Positions 24,001-36,900 are shown, numbered from the stretch's first letter. The stretch: 64,000 bases of DNA from Ulota crispa (GCA_963920765.1 OY987243.1:28767060-28831059), one strand, 5' to 3'. The notes: generated from the letters alone by a model not told the origin. Made by a program: numbers and translations.

Positions 24001-25654
24001 ACCTGGATATTATCCAGAAGCTTTGTTTAACATTGTTGTCATATTGTTTGATGTTCTTTTTGTTTGTTGCCGAAACAACTATCAACGTAGTTTATACATT
24101 ACATCATTAGTTTAGGTTTAGGGTCTCTTTGCCTCTCTTAAGAACAGGGACGTTGCTAACAAGGCGTCAGCTACCCTTTCAATAGAAATCCCTTCTTAAG
24201 AGTATAGAGGGGTATTCCATCCTTTAACGAGGTGTTACGGAAGGGCCTAATTGATTTTTTGGTGTATTTTTTTATTGTTTTTTTTGGGGGGTATTACAGA
24301 CAGCAGCTCAGGATGCGGACAAAGTTTTTCTAGCTGCCATAGACAAATTCGAAGCAATGATTGGACTTAGTGACACATACGCCACAGGAGGTAAGTTTCT
24401 TTCATTATCTTTTGAGCTTAACCCTTGAACGTCCCATGGGCATAGTAGATACGTTGCCATATGATTGGCATTTGCTACCAACAAGAAGTTTTTCTTTGGG
24501 ATCTGAAATAGCTCACTAGAACCGCATTGATGTACATTTCAACTTCTTTGTCGATCTCAAATGTAGTTAATGTCTGGATCCATTCCAAATACAAGAAAAA
24601 GTACCTTGTACTGTACTGGCTGCAAAGGGTCTTTCAGACGTCTAAGGGTTAATACTGACCTTCTGCTAAGCACAAATATCACATACTCTCCTATTAAAAG
24701 ATTCTTTTTATTCAAATTTTGGAATGAGAACTTTATCAGGATTCAGAGTGTATATTAGTGTTGTAATTTTTTGGGATCATGTATAACATATGTTTTCATG
24801 CAAAACCTGATTTTTTCTAAAGGGTTGTACCATAACTTTTTGGAGTTTAAATGTGACAATAAAAAATCTATGACACAATGAGCACATAATAGTAGGCGTC
24901 GGGACGAGGACTTGTGCGAGAAGCTTGAATAACTAGGTTTTCAAAAGTAGGTCTGAAATTTAGGATAACCAACCATGTCATTGAAGATTTTTTCTTCTAG
25001 TTATTCTGAAGAAAAAAGACCAAGAGAGGGGTTGGATTTTGAGAATCTTCTTGGTTTCTAGAATCCCTTTTGTTGAGCTCCCTTGTTCGTATTAAAAGAC
25101 AAACTTGCATGTAGCTACAACAAGGGTGTCAATGTTGTTTTTATGATTTTTTTTAAGTAGGTGCAATACGTGTGTCACTCAAGAGTTCTGTCTTCTAGCA
25201 TAATTTTTGACTCTCTCACTATTGATTTTGAGGATGTGCCTTACTTGATATCGATTTTAGTAAACGTACCAAAACTAAACTTTGAACCCTTGTAACTTTT
25301 GCATATAGCATCTAAATAATAGATTCTTTGGTGCGTTGGAATCCTTGGGCCAATGACTCTGGAACTTCTCTTATTGTTGGAAACTGTTTTGCAGCTTTGT
25401 TAAACTGGGGATTGGCAATGCGGGACCGATCTCGCCTTCGACCTTTAGAAAGCAAAGAGAGACGGAAGATATTGGGCCAAGCCAAGGAGATTTTCCAGGA
25501 AGCGCTTCGCCTGGACCCCAACTACGGCCAGGCAAGAGGAGCTGTGGCAGCATGCGTGGTGGAGTTGAAGAGACTTCAAGAGTACAACGAAGAAGAGCCT
25601 AAGAAATCCAAAGATGCATCTCCTTCAAGAGGCTTCAGAGACTGGTGGGGATGA
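18029..25654 (+). CDS. Plastid-type TPR (tetratricopeptide) protein, multi-exon
   Basis: Exons 18029-18556, 19340-19766, 19863-20742, 21419-21618, 21840-22161, 22484-22643, 23582-23755, 24300-24390 and 25395-25654 join in frame with GT-AG introns, giving 1013 residues and a TGA at 25652-25654. The ATG at 18029 is the first in frame; the GTG at 18020 is not used. Residues 1-70 are Ala/Ser/Arg-rich with few acids, like a transit peptide. Two hydrophobic segments follow at about 96-112 and 121-140. The middle is acidic and low-complexity with a duplicated VELFFQ/VELLFQ motif. The C-terminal third has helical repeats of TPR type: PSSLVAVGLWGNTLLLHGEL, RALYNWGLALCYRGQL and a final segment with LLNWGLAMRDRSRLRP and EALRLDPNYGQA. 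Localisation and fold are predicted; function is unknown, most likely a membrane-anchored scaffold in plastids. A 21-base micro-exon at 22734-22754 would also keep the frame. Confidence 0.85.
18581..19075 (+). repeat. About 163-bp tandem repeat, three units, inside TPR intron 1
   Basis: GAGAACAGGATGTGCTCTGT starts at 18592, recurs at 18756 and, with changes, at 18918. Each unit continues through CTAGGGTTTGTGGTTTTAG and the CATCCTCTAGGTCTT segment to the GAGCTTCTGCCTG word. Units are about 162-164 bp and diverge by scattered substitutions and small indels. Confidence 0.9.
20780..20986. mobile_element. 207-bp TTAA-flanked element in TPR intron 3
   Basis: TTAA at 20776-20779 precedes CCCCCTAAGAGTGCC. 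The right end GGCTCTCTTAGGGG (20973-20986) is the inverted counterpart and is followed by CTAA, one change from TTAA. It lies in the intron between exons 3 and 4. Confidence 0.65.
23098..23424. mobile_element. 327-bp AGGTAG-family MITE in a TPR intron
   Basis: TA at 23096-23097 and 23425-23426 flank AGGTAGGAGGCTC and GAGCCTCCTACCT. The interior holds an inverted pair around 23122-23235 (GTGCACC...CTCAAATGTAC and complement) that also occurs in the element at 37790-38111, which has the same internal order and nearly the same length. Confidence 0.85.
24422..24648 (+). mobile_element. 227-bp TTAA-flanked element in the last TPR intron
   Basis: TTAA at 24418-24421 and 24649-24652 enclose CCCTTGAACGTC and (other strand) CCCTTAGACGTC. 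Relatives are at 9548-9772 (inverted) and 26114-26276. It lies 31 bases after the donor site of exon 24300-24390. Confidence 0.85.
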
Positions 25655-26037
25655 CGACTCTTTCTTTTTAACTTTTTTCTGTAAACTTTAAAAACTTTTT
25701 TTAAACTTTTTTTCTTTGTTTCCCCTCCTTTTGAGAGAGACGAGAAACCCCTGGTTCCTACTGGTCCAATGATTAGCACAATCACCTGTATTATGCTTTA
25801 TGTTTTTCACATGACTATGGAATTGTAACATCAGGACCCACTTCCCCTTAATTCTTATTTCGAAATCAATCAGGTATTGATCACTCGCGTGTTGTAGTTT
25901 TCTTGTATTGTACCTTCTGCATGTTTTTGTGCAATTTTTTATATATCTTTTCAAACTGTTTGTGGACACGTCAGCATTTTGGCATGTTCATTGTGAAAAT
26001 GATGTTATTTGTAAAGTGAGTGACAATTAACGCTTAA

Positions 26038-26109
26038 CCCCTCATCGCCTGCGGATCTCAAAATACACGGAGAATGAGGACAGTTTTGTCCGCATAGGCA
26101 ATGAGGGGT
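26038..26109. mobile_element. 72-bp TTAA-flanked micro-element
   Basis: TTAA at 26034-26037 and 26110-26113 enclose ends CCCCTCATCGCCTGCGGA and (other strand) CCCCTCATTGCCTATGCGGA. It is very short and shares its right TTAA with the next element. It lies about 380 bases downstream of the TPR stop codon. Confidence 0.75.
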
Positions 26110-26113
26110 TAAA

Positions 26114-26276
26114 CGTCCCATGGGCATAGTAGATAAGTTGTTGTAGAGTTGGCATTTGCTACCAACACAAAGGTTTAATTTGGGATCTGAAATAGCTCAC
26201 TAGAATTGCATTGATCTATACAAAAAAAATACCTTGTATTGTATTAGTTGCAAAGGGTCTTTCAGATGTTTAAGGG
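26114..26276 (+). mobile_element. Shortened third copy of the 227-bp TTAA family
   Basis: From ACGTCCCATGGGCATAGTAG onward it follows 24429-24648, losing about 55 bases internally, and ends TTTAAGGG before TTAA at 26277-26280. The first bases of the left TIR (CCCTTGA) are missing, replaced by the junction with the 72-bp element. Confidence 0.75.
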
Positions 26277-26927
26277 TTAAATACAAAGAAATGTACTTGC
26301 CAAACCTTGTGATTCAATAGAAAAACTGTTTGGCATAGAAATCGTGTTTCTACTAGCTGGTTTTGCAATATATATTTTCCCATATTGTGAGTTTCACCTC
26401 TTACGATTTTTTATTAATTTTTTTTGTGTTTTTGCATTTAAAACATTGTTGTGAAAACCTCGGCATTTGCTTTCCAAGGAAATGAAGACAATGCTTGGTG
26501 CCACAAGTGGGCTGGTTGGTTTGGGGTGGCAGTACTTTCAGAGTGGCTTAGTGCGTACGTCGCTGGACAACCCAGGCTCTCACGCAACCTGCACGGAACC
26601 AGAGGCTTGGTGTATACTGGACATACATGTTTGGCAGGGCAGGGTGAAAAAGCAAACCTTTTTTTCTTACGTTCAAAGAAAAAAAAGTAAAAGTAACAAT
26701 TGACCCTTCCCTAGACTAAACCACAGTTTCTGAATTCAGATGTGAACTCACATTCCTCAAATCCAATCTCTTGGTGGTGGTAAATTTCTGAATTCTTACA
26801 AATTTTGCAGGAAGTGAAAAACTGAGCTTTTCCATCCATGGCCCCCCCCACAAAACACAAATGTGTGCAAACACTGAAACCAAATGCAGGGCCCAAAGTT
26901 TAAATGCAAGTATTCCGTACTTTGTAA

Positions 26928-27279
26928 GAGCATCTCCACCCAACCTTGAAAACATCATTATTGGGAAACACGGTGTTTCTTGTTTCTAGTGTTAGACCAC
27001 TTGTTCCTCACACACGTCCAACTAGGTACATTAATGTTCAACCAATGACAAGTCCCCTTACTTGCAAAAGCAAATAGATTCTCCATCTCTGTCATAGATT
27101 ATTCAACTTGCTTGTGTAGAATAAAAGATGTTATTAGAAAAAGTTGTCGTGCACGGAGAAATTACAAATTTTATTGTATCAAGAAGAATATTTTGGCATG
27201 TCCATGCACCAATTGTCCCCTTTTCATCCAAAAGTATTCTTAGCCAGCGAGTTATTTTCCCGTACGAGTGGAGATGCTC
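26928..27279. mobile_element. 352-bp Harbinger/Tourist-like MITE
   Basis: TAA at 26925-26927 and 27280-27282 flank GAGCATCTCCACCC and the complementary GTGGAGATGCTC. The interior is non-coding. The end sequence recurs singly near 50595 (GTGGAGATGCTC followed by TTA). Confidence 0.85.
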
Positions 27280-27282
27280 TAA

Positions 27283-29055
27283 AGTAAAGGGGCTCTGAGG
27301 GTGCTGGCTAGCTGGCTGCTCGTTATAACTCTACTCTTTTTGTGAGAGAGGCGATCATGGAAAGGGGGACTGTGCATGCTTTTCTCATGGGCCTCCCTCC
27401 CCTTCAGAAAGTTGAACTTTGGAATCTGCTTGAGTAGGGTAGATGCACCACTGAAAGCCCTGCGCCTCCTAAAATCTCAACCCCTTATAGATTCTAGGAA
27501 AAATAAGGAAAAACACTCCTATATTTTGACATGTTTTGGAAAAACATCCTTGTAATTTTCAAAATTGCAAAAAATACCTCGTATGGGTTCCTCAATAATG
27601 GGGTGCAACTGTGTTATTTATTGTGGCCGGCAAAAAGTATATGACCACCCCCGCCACGACCACCCATACACAATACAAAAGAATATCAAAATGTTTCCCC
27701 TCAATTCACCACCAAACAAGTAGCTTAGCACTAGATAGTAAAGGTATTAGCTTGATATAGCATATTAGCATATTCATTTTCACAATTGAATAATTTGTCT
27801 TTGATGAACAAAGTGTTTGCAGAATTAGGCATGGAAACATTGCCTTGAGCAAGCACGCGTGCTGCTAAACATTGCCTTGAGCAAGCTAACATGCACGCGG
27901 CTCAATGTATCATTGTAGTGTAGGTGCTTTATAGAACCCAAATTTTTTTAAATTTTCAGCATTGTTTTAAATATTGAATTTTTGCCTAGGTACTATTTAG
28001 CTTAGCTTGTTACTTCACTGAACCCTCTAGACTTTAATGACAAGTACGGAACTATTGCAGCAATGACAAGCGGTACTTTCTTTTTATGTTGATTACTGCA
28101 TCTCTTGCACCACTGCAACAATTGCACGGAAACAAAAGTTTTAGGAAATCACAGGCCCACGGAAGGCTCCAGTGTATGATGCCTTCAAAACAATGTTCCA
28201 CTGGAGGTGCTCCAAAGTTTCTTTTAGATGGGTTTGGCAATCTCGTAATTTCATCATTTTCTTTTGAGCAAACTCTACTTTATTGTTAACTCCCTAGGCG
28301 TGCTGGCATTCAGTCTGTGTGACACGCACAAGGGATTTTTTTTCAGTCTGTGTGAGACGCAAATGAATTGCATCCATGTATGCTAAGAAAGCAAATTTTC
28401 TTTATTTTATTACTCTAGTTTGATCAATGGAAAAGCTTCATGATTTTTGTGTGTAACTCTAAATCGATTTATGAACATCGTATTTGCAGATAGAAAGAAA
28501 AGAAACTTGAAAAGAAGACAATCTTGTTTTGGAATCTTCGTATGCCATTTTAACTCCAAAGTACCAGATTTACATGCTACCCACCTCCTACCCACCTCCT
28601 ACCCACCTCTTTGTACTCTGAGGGGTTTAGGTAGCAACACTGAATAGTGCATCTAGGTTGTCCCGCACTAATTTCTTGACATTTTATAATGCATAAATAC
28701 CAGGGCATTTTTTTTGTTTGCCAGATTCTAGGTGTTAAGAGGCCATTTGATGAAAAATGGAGGGATCAACATGGATTGGTGCAAATTTGTCAATTTTTTT
28801 GCCGGTCTAGCTCTCATTTGCCAGAAAAAAAATTTTGTTGATAAGCACTTACGGGCACAACAATGTTTTTGTTAATAATCATTGCAACAAACTATTTTAA
28901 CAACAATGGTAACAACAACGGTGCAAAAAAAAGCTAGCAACATTTAGGCCGTCAATCCTGTGAAATCCTAATATTTAGAGAGTTGCATGCCCTTCCAAGA
29001 GGCCAAGCAATGAGTCATGAGGTAATTTCCACATGTAAGGCATTCTAATTGATAA
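27283..29055. other. Intergenic, no gene recognised
   Basis: It contains a short direct duplication near 27837-27890 (ACATTGCCTTGAGCAAGC twice) and the tandem repeat at 28578-28610. The rest is unassigned AT-rich DNA. Confidence 0.4.
28578..28610 (+). repeat. 11-bp tandem repeat, three units
   Basis: CTACCCACCTC is repeated three times head to tail. Confidence 0.9.
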
Positions 29056-30205
29056 CCCATAAAGGACCATTGTCCCTTTTGGAGACAAATGGGATTTTGG
29101 GCATGTACCTTTGGATAAGCTACTTTGTGTGATTTTTTGAAATTTTTATTTAAGGTGGGGAATTCAAAGACCTACTTGGGCATCTAGTTTTTCTTCATTT
29201 GGACATTTGACAAAGAAGTTATGCAAGATTTTATTGAAACTAGGGGAGCAAGGACAATTTGGGCAACCCAAAAAAAATCTTTAGAAAATTGCACTTTATG
29301 AAAATACAAATTTGGAATTGGTTCTTTAGAATTTTTTACATGGGAAGCTTTGAATCATTCAATTTCAATCAATGAGATGAAATTTATGAGGAGTTTTGTT
29401 TACGGCCAATTCTGGATTATCTACTCTAAAATAAACTTTGAAGTCCTTTATTTTACTCAATTTTCAGTATTTTAGGAAAGAAACTAAATCAAAAGAAGTA
29501 GATTGCTTATCACAACATTATAACCACTGGGATTTGCGATTTTCATTCCAATAATTAAACTCTTAACAATTTAATGTTTTGACTCATTCTCTACTTCTTT
29601 ATACTTAATGTTTTTTTCCCATGTGTTGTATATATAGTTCCAATTGATTTGAAAGTTCTTCCACATATACCTAACTTGATCTCCTACGTGGAAAAATAAA
29701 AGCACAATTTTGGATTGAGCATTTTTTCATGTAAGAGAGGTCAAAGGGCTCTGAAATTTACTAGCAACAAGGAAAAGAACATTTTCCCTTCACTTCATAT
29801 GTAAATATCTCCTCCTCTCCATCTAGAATGACTTGGTTTTCTATATCTATAAAAGAATCCCATGGGCTGTTTTGGATGAAAAGTAAAGAGTTTGAGTGCA
29901 ACTATGAGTTGCATTCCATGCATGTAAGTTGCGCCTTTTACATTTTCTTTATTTAACAAGTTGCACCTTTTACATTTTCTATTGTTGCACCTTTTACATT
30001 TTCTATAATGATCAGCCCATTGGTACAACTGGTGAATAAATTGGTTTTCCCATAAATACCTCTTCTAGTTTAAGACAAGATCCTACAATTGGATTTCCAA
30101 AAAATAAATAAATAAATCTACCTTCTTACTCATCTTCTTACTCATCCCTTAGAAGTGACAATTTTTAGTGATTTTCACATAAAAAAGGGCTTGATCCTTT
30201 AGGGG
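29056..30205 (+). mobile_element. 1150-bp member of the TTAA-flanked family
   Basis: The left end CCCATAAAGGACCATTGTCC follows ATAA (one change from TTAA) and the right end TTGATCCTTTAGGGG precedes TTAA at 30206-30209. The left interior matches 58927 onward (GACAAATGGGATTTTGGGCA) and the right interior matches the inverted copy at 63667-64000. A triple direct repeat GTTGC-CCTTTTACATTTTCT lies at about 29928-30005. No transposase frame is present. Confidence 0.75.
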
Positions 30206-30598
30206 TTAAGACAAATTACATGCACTTTTAGCGTATTGTAAAATGAAGTACAATTCTGTTTCATATATGCAACAAAAATAGTTTCCTAGTTGGTTATACA
30301 TTTTTTTTCTTTACCAAACAATTTTTTTGTTTTGTCTGCATGCATTCTAGGGTGCGTGTAGCTCGTACAACAGAACAACGAAAAAAAACACCCTGCCTAA
30401 CTGTCACAACTTCTCAAAAAGGGAGTTACGAGTAACATTTTGTCAGTATTCGTTTCACTTTTGAAAGGATCCTGCATTGGGGTACAGTACTCAGAAATCA
30501 GAATGGTGGACAGTGGCTACATGTGCAAAAATCAAAGTATCTCAGCAAAGTTTCTCGGTTTGGATAGGTTTTGCCAGCCAAAAACTGTACATAACTTA

Positions 30599-31559
30599 GG
30601 GCATCTGTAATGGCACCGGGAAAAACCCTGCAACGGTCCCGGCAATTCAGTCTGATATTTTAATATAATAGACAGTGAATTTGACCATAATTTTTTAGTG
30701 ATTTGAAGGGTATTGAAAATATTATTGTGAAAACGTAATAATATTTGGGTTTGAACATTGACTAACTTAAATATATTCCATCAAGTGTTAGCTATCTTCT
30801 GAAAATTTTAGAGGCCCCTCCAAATCAAGCCTAAGTAAGGAAATTTTTGTAGAGGGGTTGGCAAATGGTGCACTTGCCAACCCCTTTACAAAAATTTCCT
30901 TAGGGCATCCCCAATGCAACTGTAATAAAGGCAGACAAAAGCTTGTGCATTGGTTTAAATAGGACTTGAGCAAAAACATGGGCTCCAATGGAGCAGGTAA
31001 ACCATATTGCATTTTTCAGGGCTCCCCACATAAGAGCCCCTCTTGTGCAAATTTTCACTATTTGGAGAGTCATGCATACCACTCTAGCTCTGACACTAAC
31101 GCAATTTCAAGGGATTTTAGATACTTCTGACATGTATCAGCCACACATAAGTACTTAAAAAAGACATAAGTTATTAAAAACTTATGTTTCGTGAGTGTCA
31201 GAGCTTGTGAGCATTGGGGCTGCTACACTGGGGAAATGTCCCTGCTCTGCATCTGAGGCAGTATGACACACGGTCTGACAGAGTTTAGGGAATTGAAATC
31301 CAGGCTGGATTGGGGATGCCCTTATTTAGGTTTGATTTGGAGGGGCCTTTAAAAATTTTGGAAGTCAGCTAACACTTGATGGAATATATTTAAGTTAGTC
31401 AATGTCCAAACCTAAATATTATTACGTTTTCACAATAATATTTTCAATACCCTTCAAACCACTAAAAAATTATAATAAAATCCACTGTCTATTAAAATAT
31501 CAGACTGAATTGTGGGGACCGTTGCCGGTGTTTTTTTCCCGGTGCCATTACAGATGCCC
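30599..31559. mobile_element. Harbinger/Tourist-like foldback with a second Harbinger-like MITE nested inside
   Basis: TTA at 30596-30598 and 31560-31562 flank GGGCATCTGTAATGGCACC and its complement at the right end. Arms of over 200 bp are inverted copies of each other, including TAATATTTGGGTTTGAACAT opposite its complement near 31410. Without the 419-bp inner element and one TTA, the host would be about 539 bp and almost fully palindromic, with a loop around 30865. Confidence 0.9.
30903..31321. mobile_element. 419-bp Harbinger-like MITE nested in 30599-31559
   Basis: TTA at 30900-30902 and 31322-31324 flank GGGCATCCCCAATGC and the complementary ATTGGGGATGCCC. It splits the right arm of the outer element, so it inserted later. 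Both share the GGGCATC terminus and the TTA target. Confidence 0.9.
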
Positions 31560-31667
31560 TTACAGCCTATAGAGCACTAAATCTCACACTGCTCTGAATG
31601 GCTCTGACAGCGTGTTTGTTAAGCCAGGGTGAAAAAACTCAGCTTTTTCACATCCCATATATTGTAC

Positions 31668-32254
31668 GGAAAATGTAAGAAATGCCCCTCAAATCCTCAG
31701 TAATTTAAACATACCAAATATAAACCTGTATTGTTAGCAAGATCAAAATCACCCCTCGTTTTGCGTAAGAATATCAATCATACCCTTCGTTATCTCTAAT
31801 AATATCATAAATACTCCTAGTTTTCTTGAATCTCTTTGCTGCAAATTTTTGTAAATATTGGGATAGCATTGGCAATTACAAAATTAGATGCCAATTGAAT
31901 ATAAATCAAATCTTGAAGATTAGCTCTTCAAGATTCATATAGGGTTTTGCATATAAATATATTGTGGCCAAAGTCACTACATCAATTGTATTGAACAACA
32001 TGTTTTCCTCAATCAATGTTTTTGATGCAAATGCAACATTTTTTGGGCTAGCCAAGACTTGTGGCTAGATAAGTTATTGTAATTTCTATTATCATCTCAA
32101 TACTTACAAAAATTTGTAGCAAAAAGGTACAAGAAAAATAGGGGTATTTATGATACTCAAAGAGATAACCATCTATATGATTGATATTTTTACACAAAAT
32201 CAAGGGTGCTTATTATATTTCAAAATAATTGAGAGTCATTTTTTGACATTTCCC
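31668..32254. mobile_element. Foldback element of uncertain class
   Basis: The left end GGAAAATGTAAGAAATG is the inverted partner of the right end near CATTTTTTGACATTTCCC. Inner arms also pair (TTGCTGCAAATTTTTGTAA near 31838 with TTACAAAAATTTGTAGCAA near 32103). No clear target duplication is seen. It is probably Mutator-like by its long arms. Confidence 0.5.
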
Positions 32255-33001
32255 TAGATTGTAAGAGGAGAAGTTCACCGTCTAGAGATTGAATGAGGGA
32301 ATCTATTTGAATTCAGAAATCCTGATTTGGTCTAAAACCCTGAAGGAAGATGCAACTTAACAATGCCAAGTGAGGGGCCAAATTGTTACTTTTATCCTTG
32401 TTTGTAAAAAATATACGGAATAAGATTTTCCACCTTACCTCACGTCAACGTATGTGCAATAAAGCAAGTCTTTGAATGCACGTTTGGATTTAGAGACCTT
32501 GATTTAACCTATAATTGTGGAAAGAGATAAAACCGACCAACTATAGGTCAAATAGGGACAAATTCTTATGTTTATCCTTGTTTGTCAAAAAAATTGAGCT
32601 TTTTCACCTTGGCCCACAAACAAGCTGGAGGAGCCATTAAGATGAATGTGAGGCTTAACATTCTTAGTATAACCTCTTAGTTTACTTTAGTTTTAGTTTT
32701 AGTTTTTTTTTTTTTTTTTTTTTTAATTTTATTTGGGCATTGCAAAAAACAACCTTTGCTAGAGTGACAAAGCTATTTACACCTGTGGACATAAATGCCA
32801 TATGCAAAAATGGACAAAACTTATTTCTTTGTCAAGACAAGTCCATGTTCATCCAAGAAAGCAATCTTATCTCAAGATTATGGGGGCAATTCAACGATTT
32901 TATCCATCGAGAAAGGAGGAGTACATTGCTAAATATTATCTCAAATTTTTTACCAATTTTGACACAAAACGATGGTCCCAAGAAAACCCTATCCCCCTTA
33001 A

Positions 33002-33899
33002 CCCCTTATGGCCGGAGGAGTTAGAAACGGCCTTTTTAGGTTTTGAAATGAAATTTAGGTCAATTTTGGATCATGGGTTGGCCAATTACAAACATGTAAG
33101 GAATGAAGTCTATTTCCATATTCATTTGTTCAATCAAAGTTTGGAATTACATCTTGTTGTAAAGAGAGTGATTCATCAGAAGGGGTATCAAAATATTTGA
33201 GTGCTTAGTACAAATCACTCATTGAAACAGCAACATGAGGATGATGTCATGCTATATCTTTAAGGACCAAGTAAATAGTGCCATGACAATAGCCAACCCA
33301 ATTATTCTTTGGCTTTGTACCTTCTACTTGAGCTTTTTAGTCCTTTTAGCGTTGCACGATCAAATTACTTATATTTTGTCACACTTCTTTTGAAAAAACA
33401 CATGGTCGTAAATCAATACTTTTCAAATAACTTGTCTAGTTGGATTTTCTAACCATGCAAATCTCATTTTTCTAAAAATGATCAAAATTTCATGATCTTT
33501 TCCACAATTTCTGCACCCTAACCATCCATGCCTTTCCTTCATCAAATACAGCAAATGGTACAACTTTTTCCCAAAATCCTAAGTTCAAGCCCTTCAAAAT
33601 ATCACATATAAGAAAAATGCACAATTTCAAAATCTAATTCTACGGTAGTTGCTTGTAGAAGCCATTCATTCAACTTATACAATCCAAACTTAATCCGATG
33701 CACCACCTTTCACTTAACCAATGTAGCACATGTCACAAATAGATAAGTTCTTTAAATTTATGTGCTTATCTTCCAAGACCGCAATTTATATTGGTACGGT
33801 TGGATTGTGCTTTTTACATCAGCTTAATTGCTAAAAAGCCTGAAACAACTAGTTTCTCCAAATGAATGACTAGCTTGAAAAGCAGGCGGCCTTAAAGGG
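33002..33899. mobile_element. 898-bp TTAA-flanked element
   Basis: TTAA at 32998-33001 and 33900-33903 enclose CCCCTTATGGCCGGAGG and (other strand) CCCTTTAAGGCCGCC. An open frame of 132 codons (32802-33200) crosses its left boundary; it matches no domain that I know and is not called. Confidence 0.6.
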
Positions 33900-33903
33900 T
33901 TAA

Positions 33904-36900
33904 CCAAGCCATTTTCTTGTTTTCCGTACTGTTGGAAACAAAAATAGATTGAAGTTGTAATCTAAAAACACCTTTATGTTATAGAACACTTTCCCTCCAA
34001 TTGTACTAGCATTTTAAAAATCTAGCAACTACATGGTTTTGTGCACAAAAATTTACTAAACATATGGTTTTGAGCACAACATCTTTAAGTTTCTACTTCC
34101 TTTTTCTTTACCAAATTCAAAGGTATAGAAGAAAAGGTTGAAAAATAATTTTGTGCAATTCATTTTTATGCATCGGAGGGTATCATGATTTGCTTGAGAA
34201 ACAAAAAAAATTACACGTTGTAATTCAAGCTTTTCTAATTGTTACACAATATTGTACAATATTAATAAATGTTACTTTCTTCTCTTTTTCCCTATTATTG
34301 TTTTATTTATTTTAGAATTCATGTCTTTTATTTGGTACAATAATGAAAATTTCAATAAAAAACTTCCAACAACCAAAGAGGCTTGTAGAGAGCAAGTCCA
34401 CATAAAACTACTACCTAAATGATCACAAACAAGAGAGTAAGCAAAATTCAATAGTACTAGAGTCAAGATACATAGAGTCCTTGACAGCAAGTTGTAGTCC
34501 TTTTTTTATAATTTTCTCATGCAATCAATATTTTATCAAATCTAAAACTAGATACATATTTGAAAAGCTTAAAAAAATGAGCAAATTTTACTAAAGTTTG
34601 ACTTAAATCTAATAAAAAGAAGTGTTAGAAAAAAAACTAAAAAAAGAATCCAATTGTAATTTAAATGTTTTTAAAATCACTACAAGTTTGTCAATGATTT
34701 ACCACTAGTTTGTTCTCAATCTATTCTCAATGTACAACATGCTTGCTTGGGTTGAGACAATTTCAAGTTCTAAAAGGCGGTTAAAAACCACAAGATGTTG
34801 ATGATGTTGATAAAAGTGGATAAATATGGCATACTCATTTGTGCAAAATCGCATTTGATATGAATTGAAAGTATGAAATAAGAAAAATCTACATTTCAAA
34901 TTCTAATACATTTTGTCTCCCTCAACTAGCTTTTCAAATATATAATCACTTTTGAATTTGATGAAGGATTTAATGTGTGGGAGGGGTTTTGAAAAGGACT
35001 ACGACTTAATGTCCATGACTCTAATAGGTTAGCTTCATTATATATGACATCAATAAAAAAACATTGAACGTGCATTCCCTTCATGAGATTATAAACAAAA
35101 CGTGAAAACAAAATCCTAAATTCTAACCAAAACTTGAGGTTCTGTAGAAAGTGTACGTTAGATATATTGAAATAACTTTTCAACCCTTGTATTTTTTGTA
35201 ATTAACCCTTGAATAACAACCTAGCTCTATAGGCTTTATATTGAGAGAATATTTTTTTGTGCAAAAACACCACTTGGTTGTAACACCTAAGATAAGGTCT
35301 CTCAATTAAGCTCAATGTGTATTGTTCATTGTGCTTATTTGCATTAACAAAAAAATTCATGGTTACTTGCATTGTGCACATAAGAGGTTTGAAGGATCAT
35401 TTGAAGTTTACAATCCCCTATGTGGTTATTTATTTATTGTAAATGGTTATAAGTGTGTGTTTAACCTCTATAATTATTTCTTAAATTTTTATGATTATTA
35501 CGACTATTTCACCACAACCTAAAATGTTGTTTAACCCTCAAACACTGTTGAGGCTATTTTGTGACTTCTAGATGATTAGATACTATTGCAAATAGTTGAA
35601 TCACATTGTGGTTAAATATAGATTTAATAAGTTCAAACACTTAGTAGGCAAGTCTAACTAATAGCAATTGTTTTTTTAATGGAGTTCACAACCAACCTAA
35701 TTGATTGCTCTTGCTCATGAATTTTTTGAGGTCTTTGCCAAGCCTCTCATATCATACTATTGATAAGATGGTCACAAATAATCTATTAGTCAACAATGTT
35801 GTTGTCTAAAAATAATTTATTTCTCAAGATCCTATCATGAAATAAAGTCACCAATGAATTAAAGGATAACCTATAATATTATTCCAATACAATATTCAAC
35901 CTAATGTTCTCAAATAATGTTAACAATACGACCATTCACCCAAAATATAACTCACATTGAAAACTCAAAATCTGGATTTTTCTTTTGAATTTGTGCTTTT
36001 TAATGAAAAATACACTTCAAAAAATGTACTTTTATCCATTGTATCATAGGATACTACTCACTAGTAAAGACAACAATAATAATCAATTCAAAAATCTGCT
36101 TTTTATTTTGTACAGCTGCAAAACCGAAAGATTTGTTTCTAATCCAATACTTTATCCTTCTTAATTATGACAATTTTACATGCCAACTGTTTCTTGTACA
36201 TGGATTGCATTTTCAAAACCAAAAAGCAATCGCATACCATAGGCAAACACCAAATGTGCTTAGAAACATTCAAAGTTTTGACAACAAAAACATTGCAATA
36301 AGATCTTTCCAAACCAAAACAACCGCAAAACAATTCAAAATAGTGTATTTAGTATTTTTTGAAAATAAAAAACTATTCACCTTCAATGTGGAGAACCTGC
36401 TATTTACTTACAATATCAAACCTCTTGAAATTTAGACCACATCACAGCTATATTGGAGAAGGTATTTAATTGGAAACACATAACATTCAGTAACACTAAT
36501 AAAGGTTGCCCTCCATAGTGTGGAATATTCCACACCATTCTTTAGCTATGGGGACACTTGGATTAATTTGTCACAGTTTATGAAAGGGAGGCTCAGTCCA
36601 GAGCACATACTTCAATGTGGAGGCCCACTGGTTCAAATATGTCAAAGAAAAAGAAAAAAATTGTCAAGATGAAGTTCATGGATGATACCTTTAGAGAGGG
36701 AAAGGCAGCCTCTCTTCAAACTATTGAATGTTATGCAATGCCACATATGGAACATGGGGAGTTGGGAATGCTAATTCAACAAGGGCAAGCTACCTACTTC
36801 TTTAGTTTGCTGCGTTGACACTTTTGTTTCCCATAATTAATAGTTTGCATTTTTTTTTAGAGCCAAACATGTTGCATATGAAGGCTTTGTGTTTTTGTCA

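Noticed and set aside
32802..33200. 132-codon open frame
   Set aside because: It crosses the left boundary of a TTAA element and matches no domain known to me.
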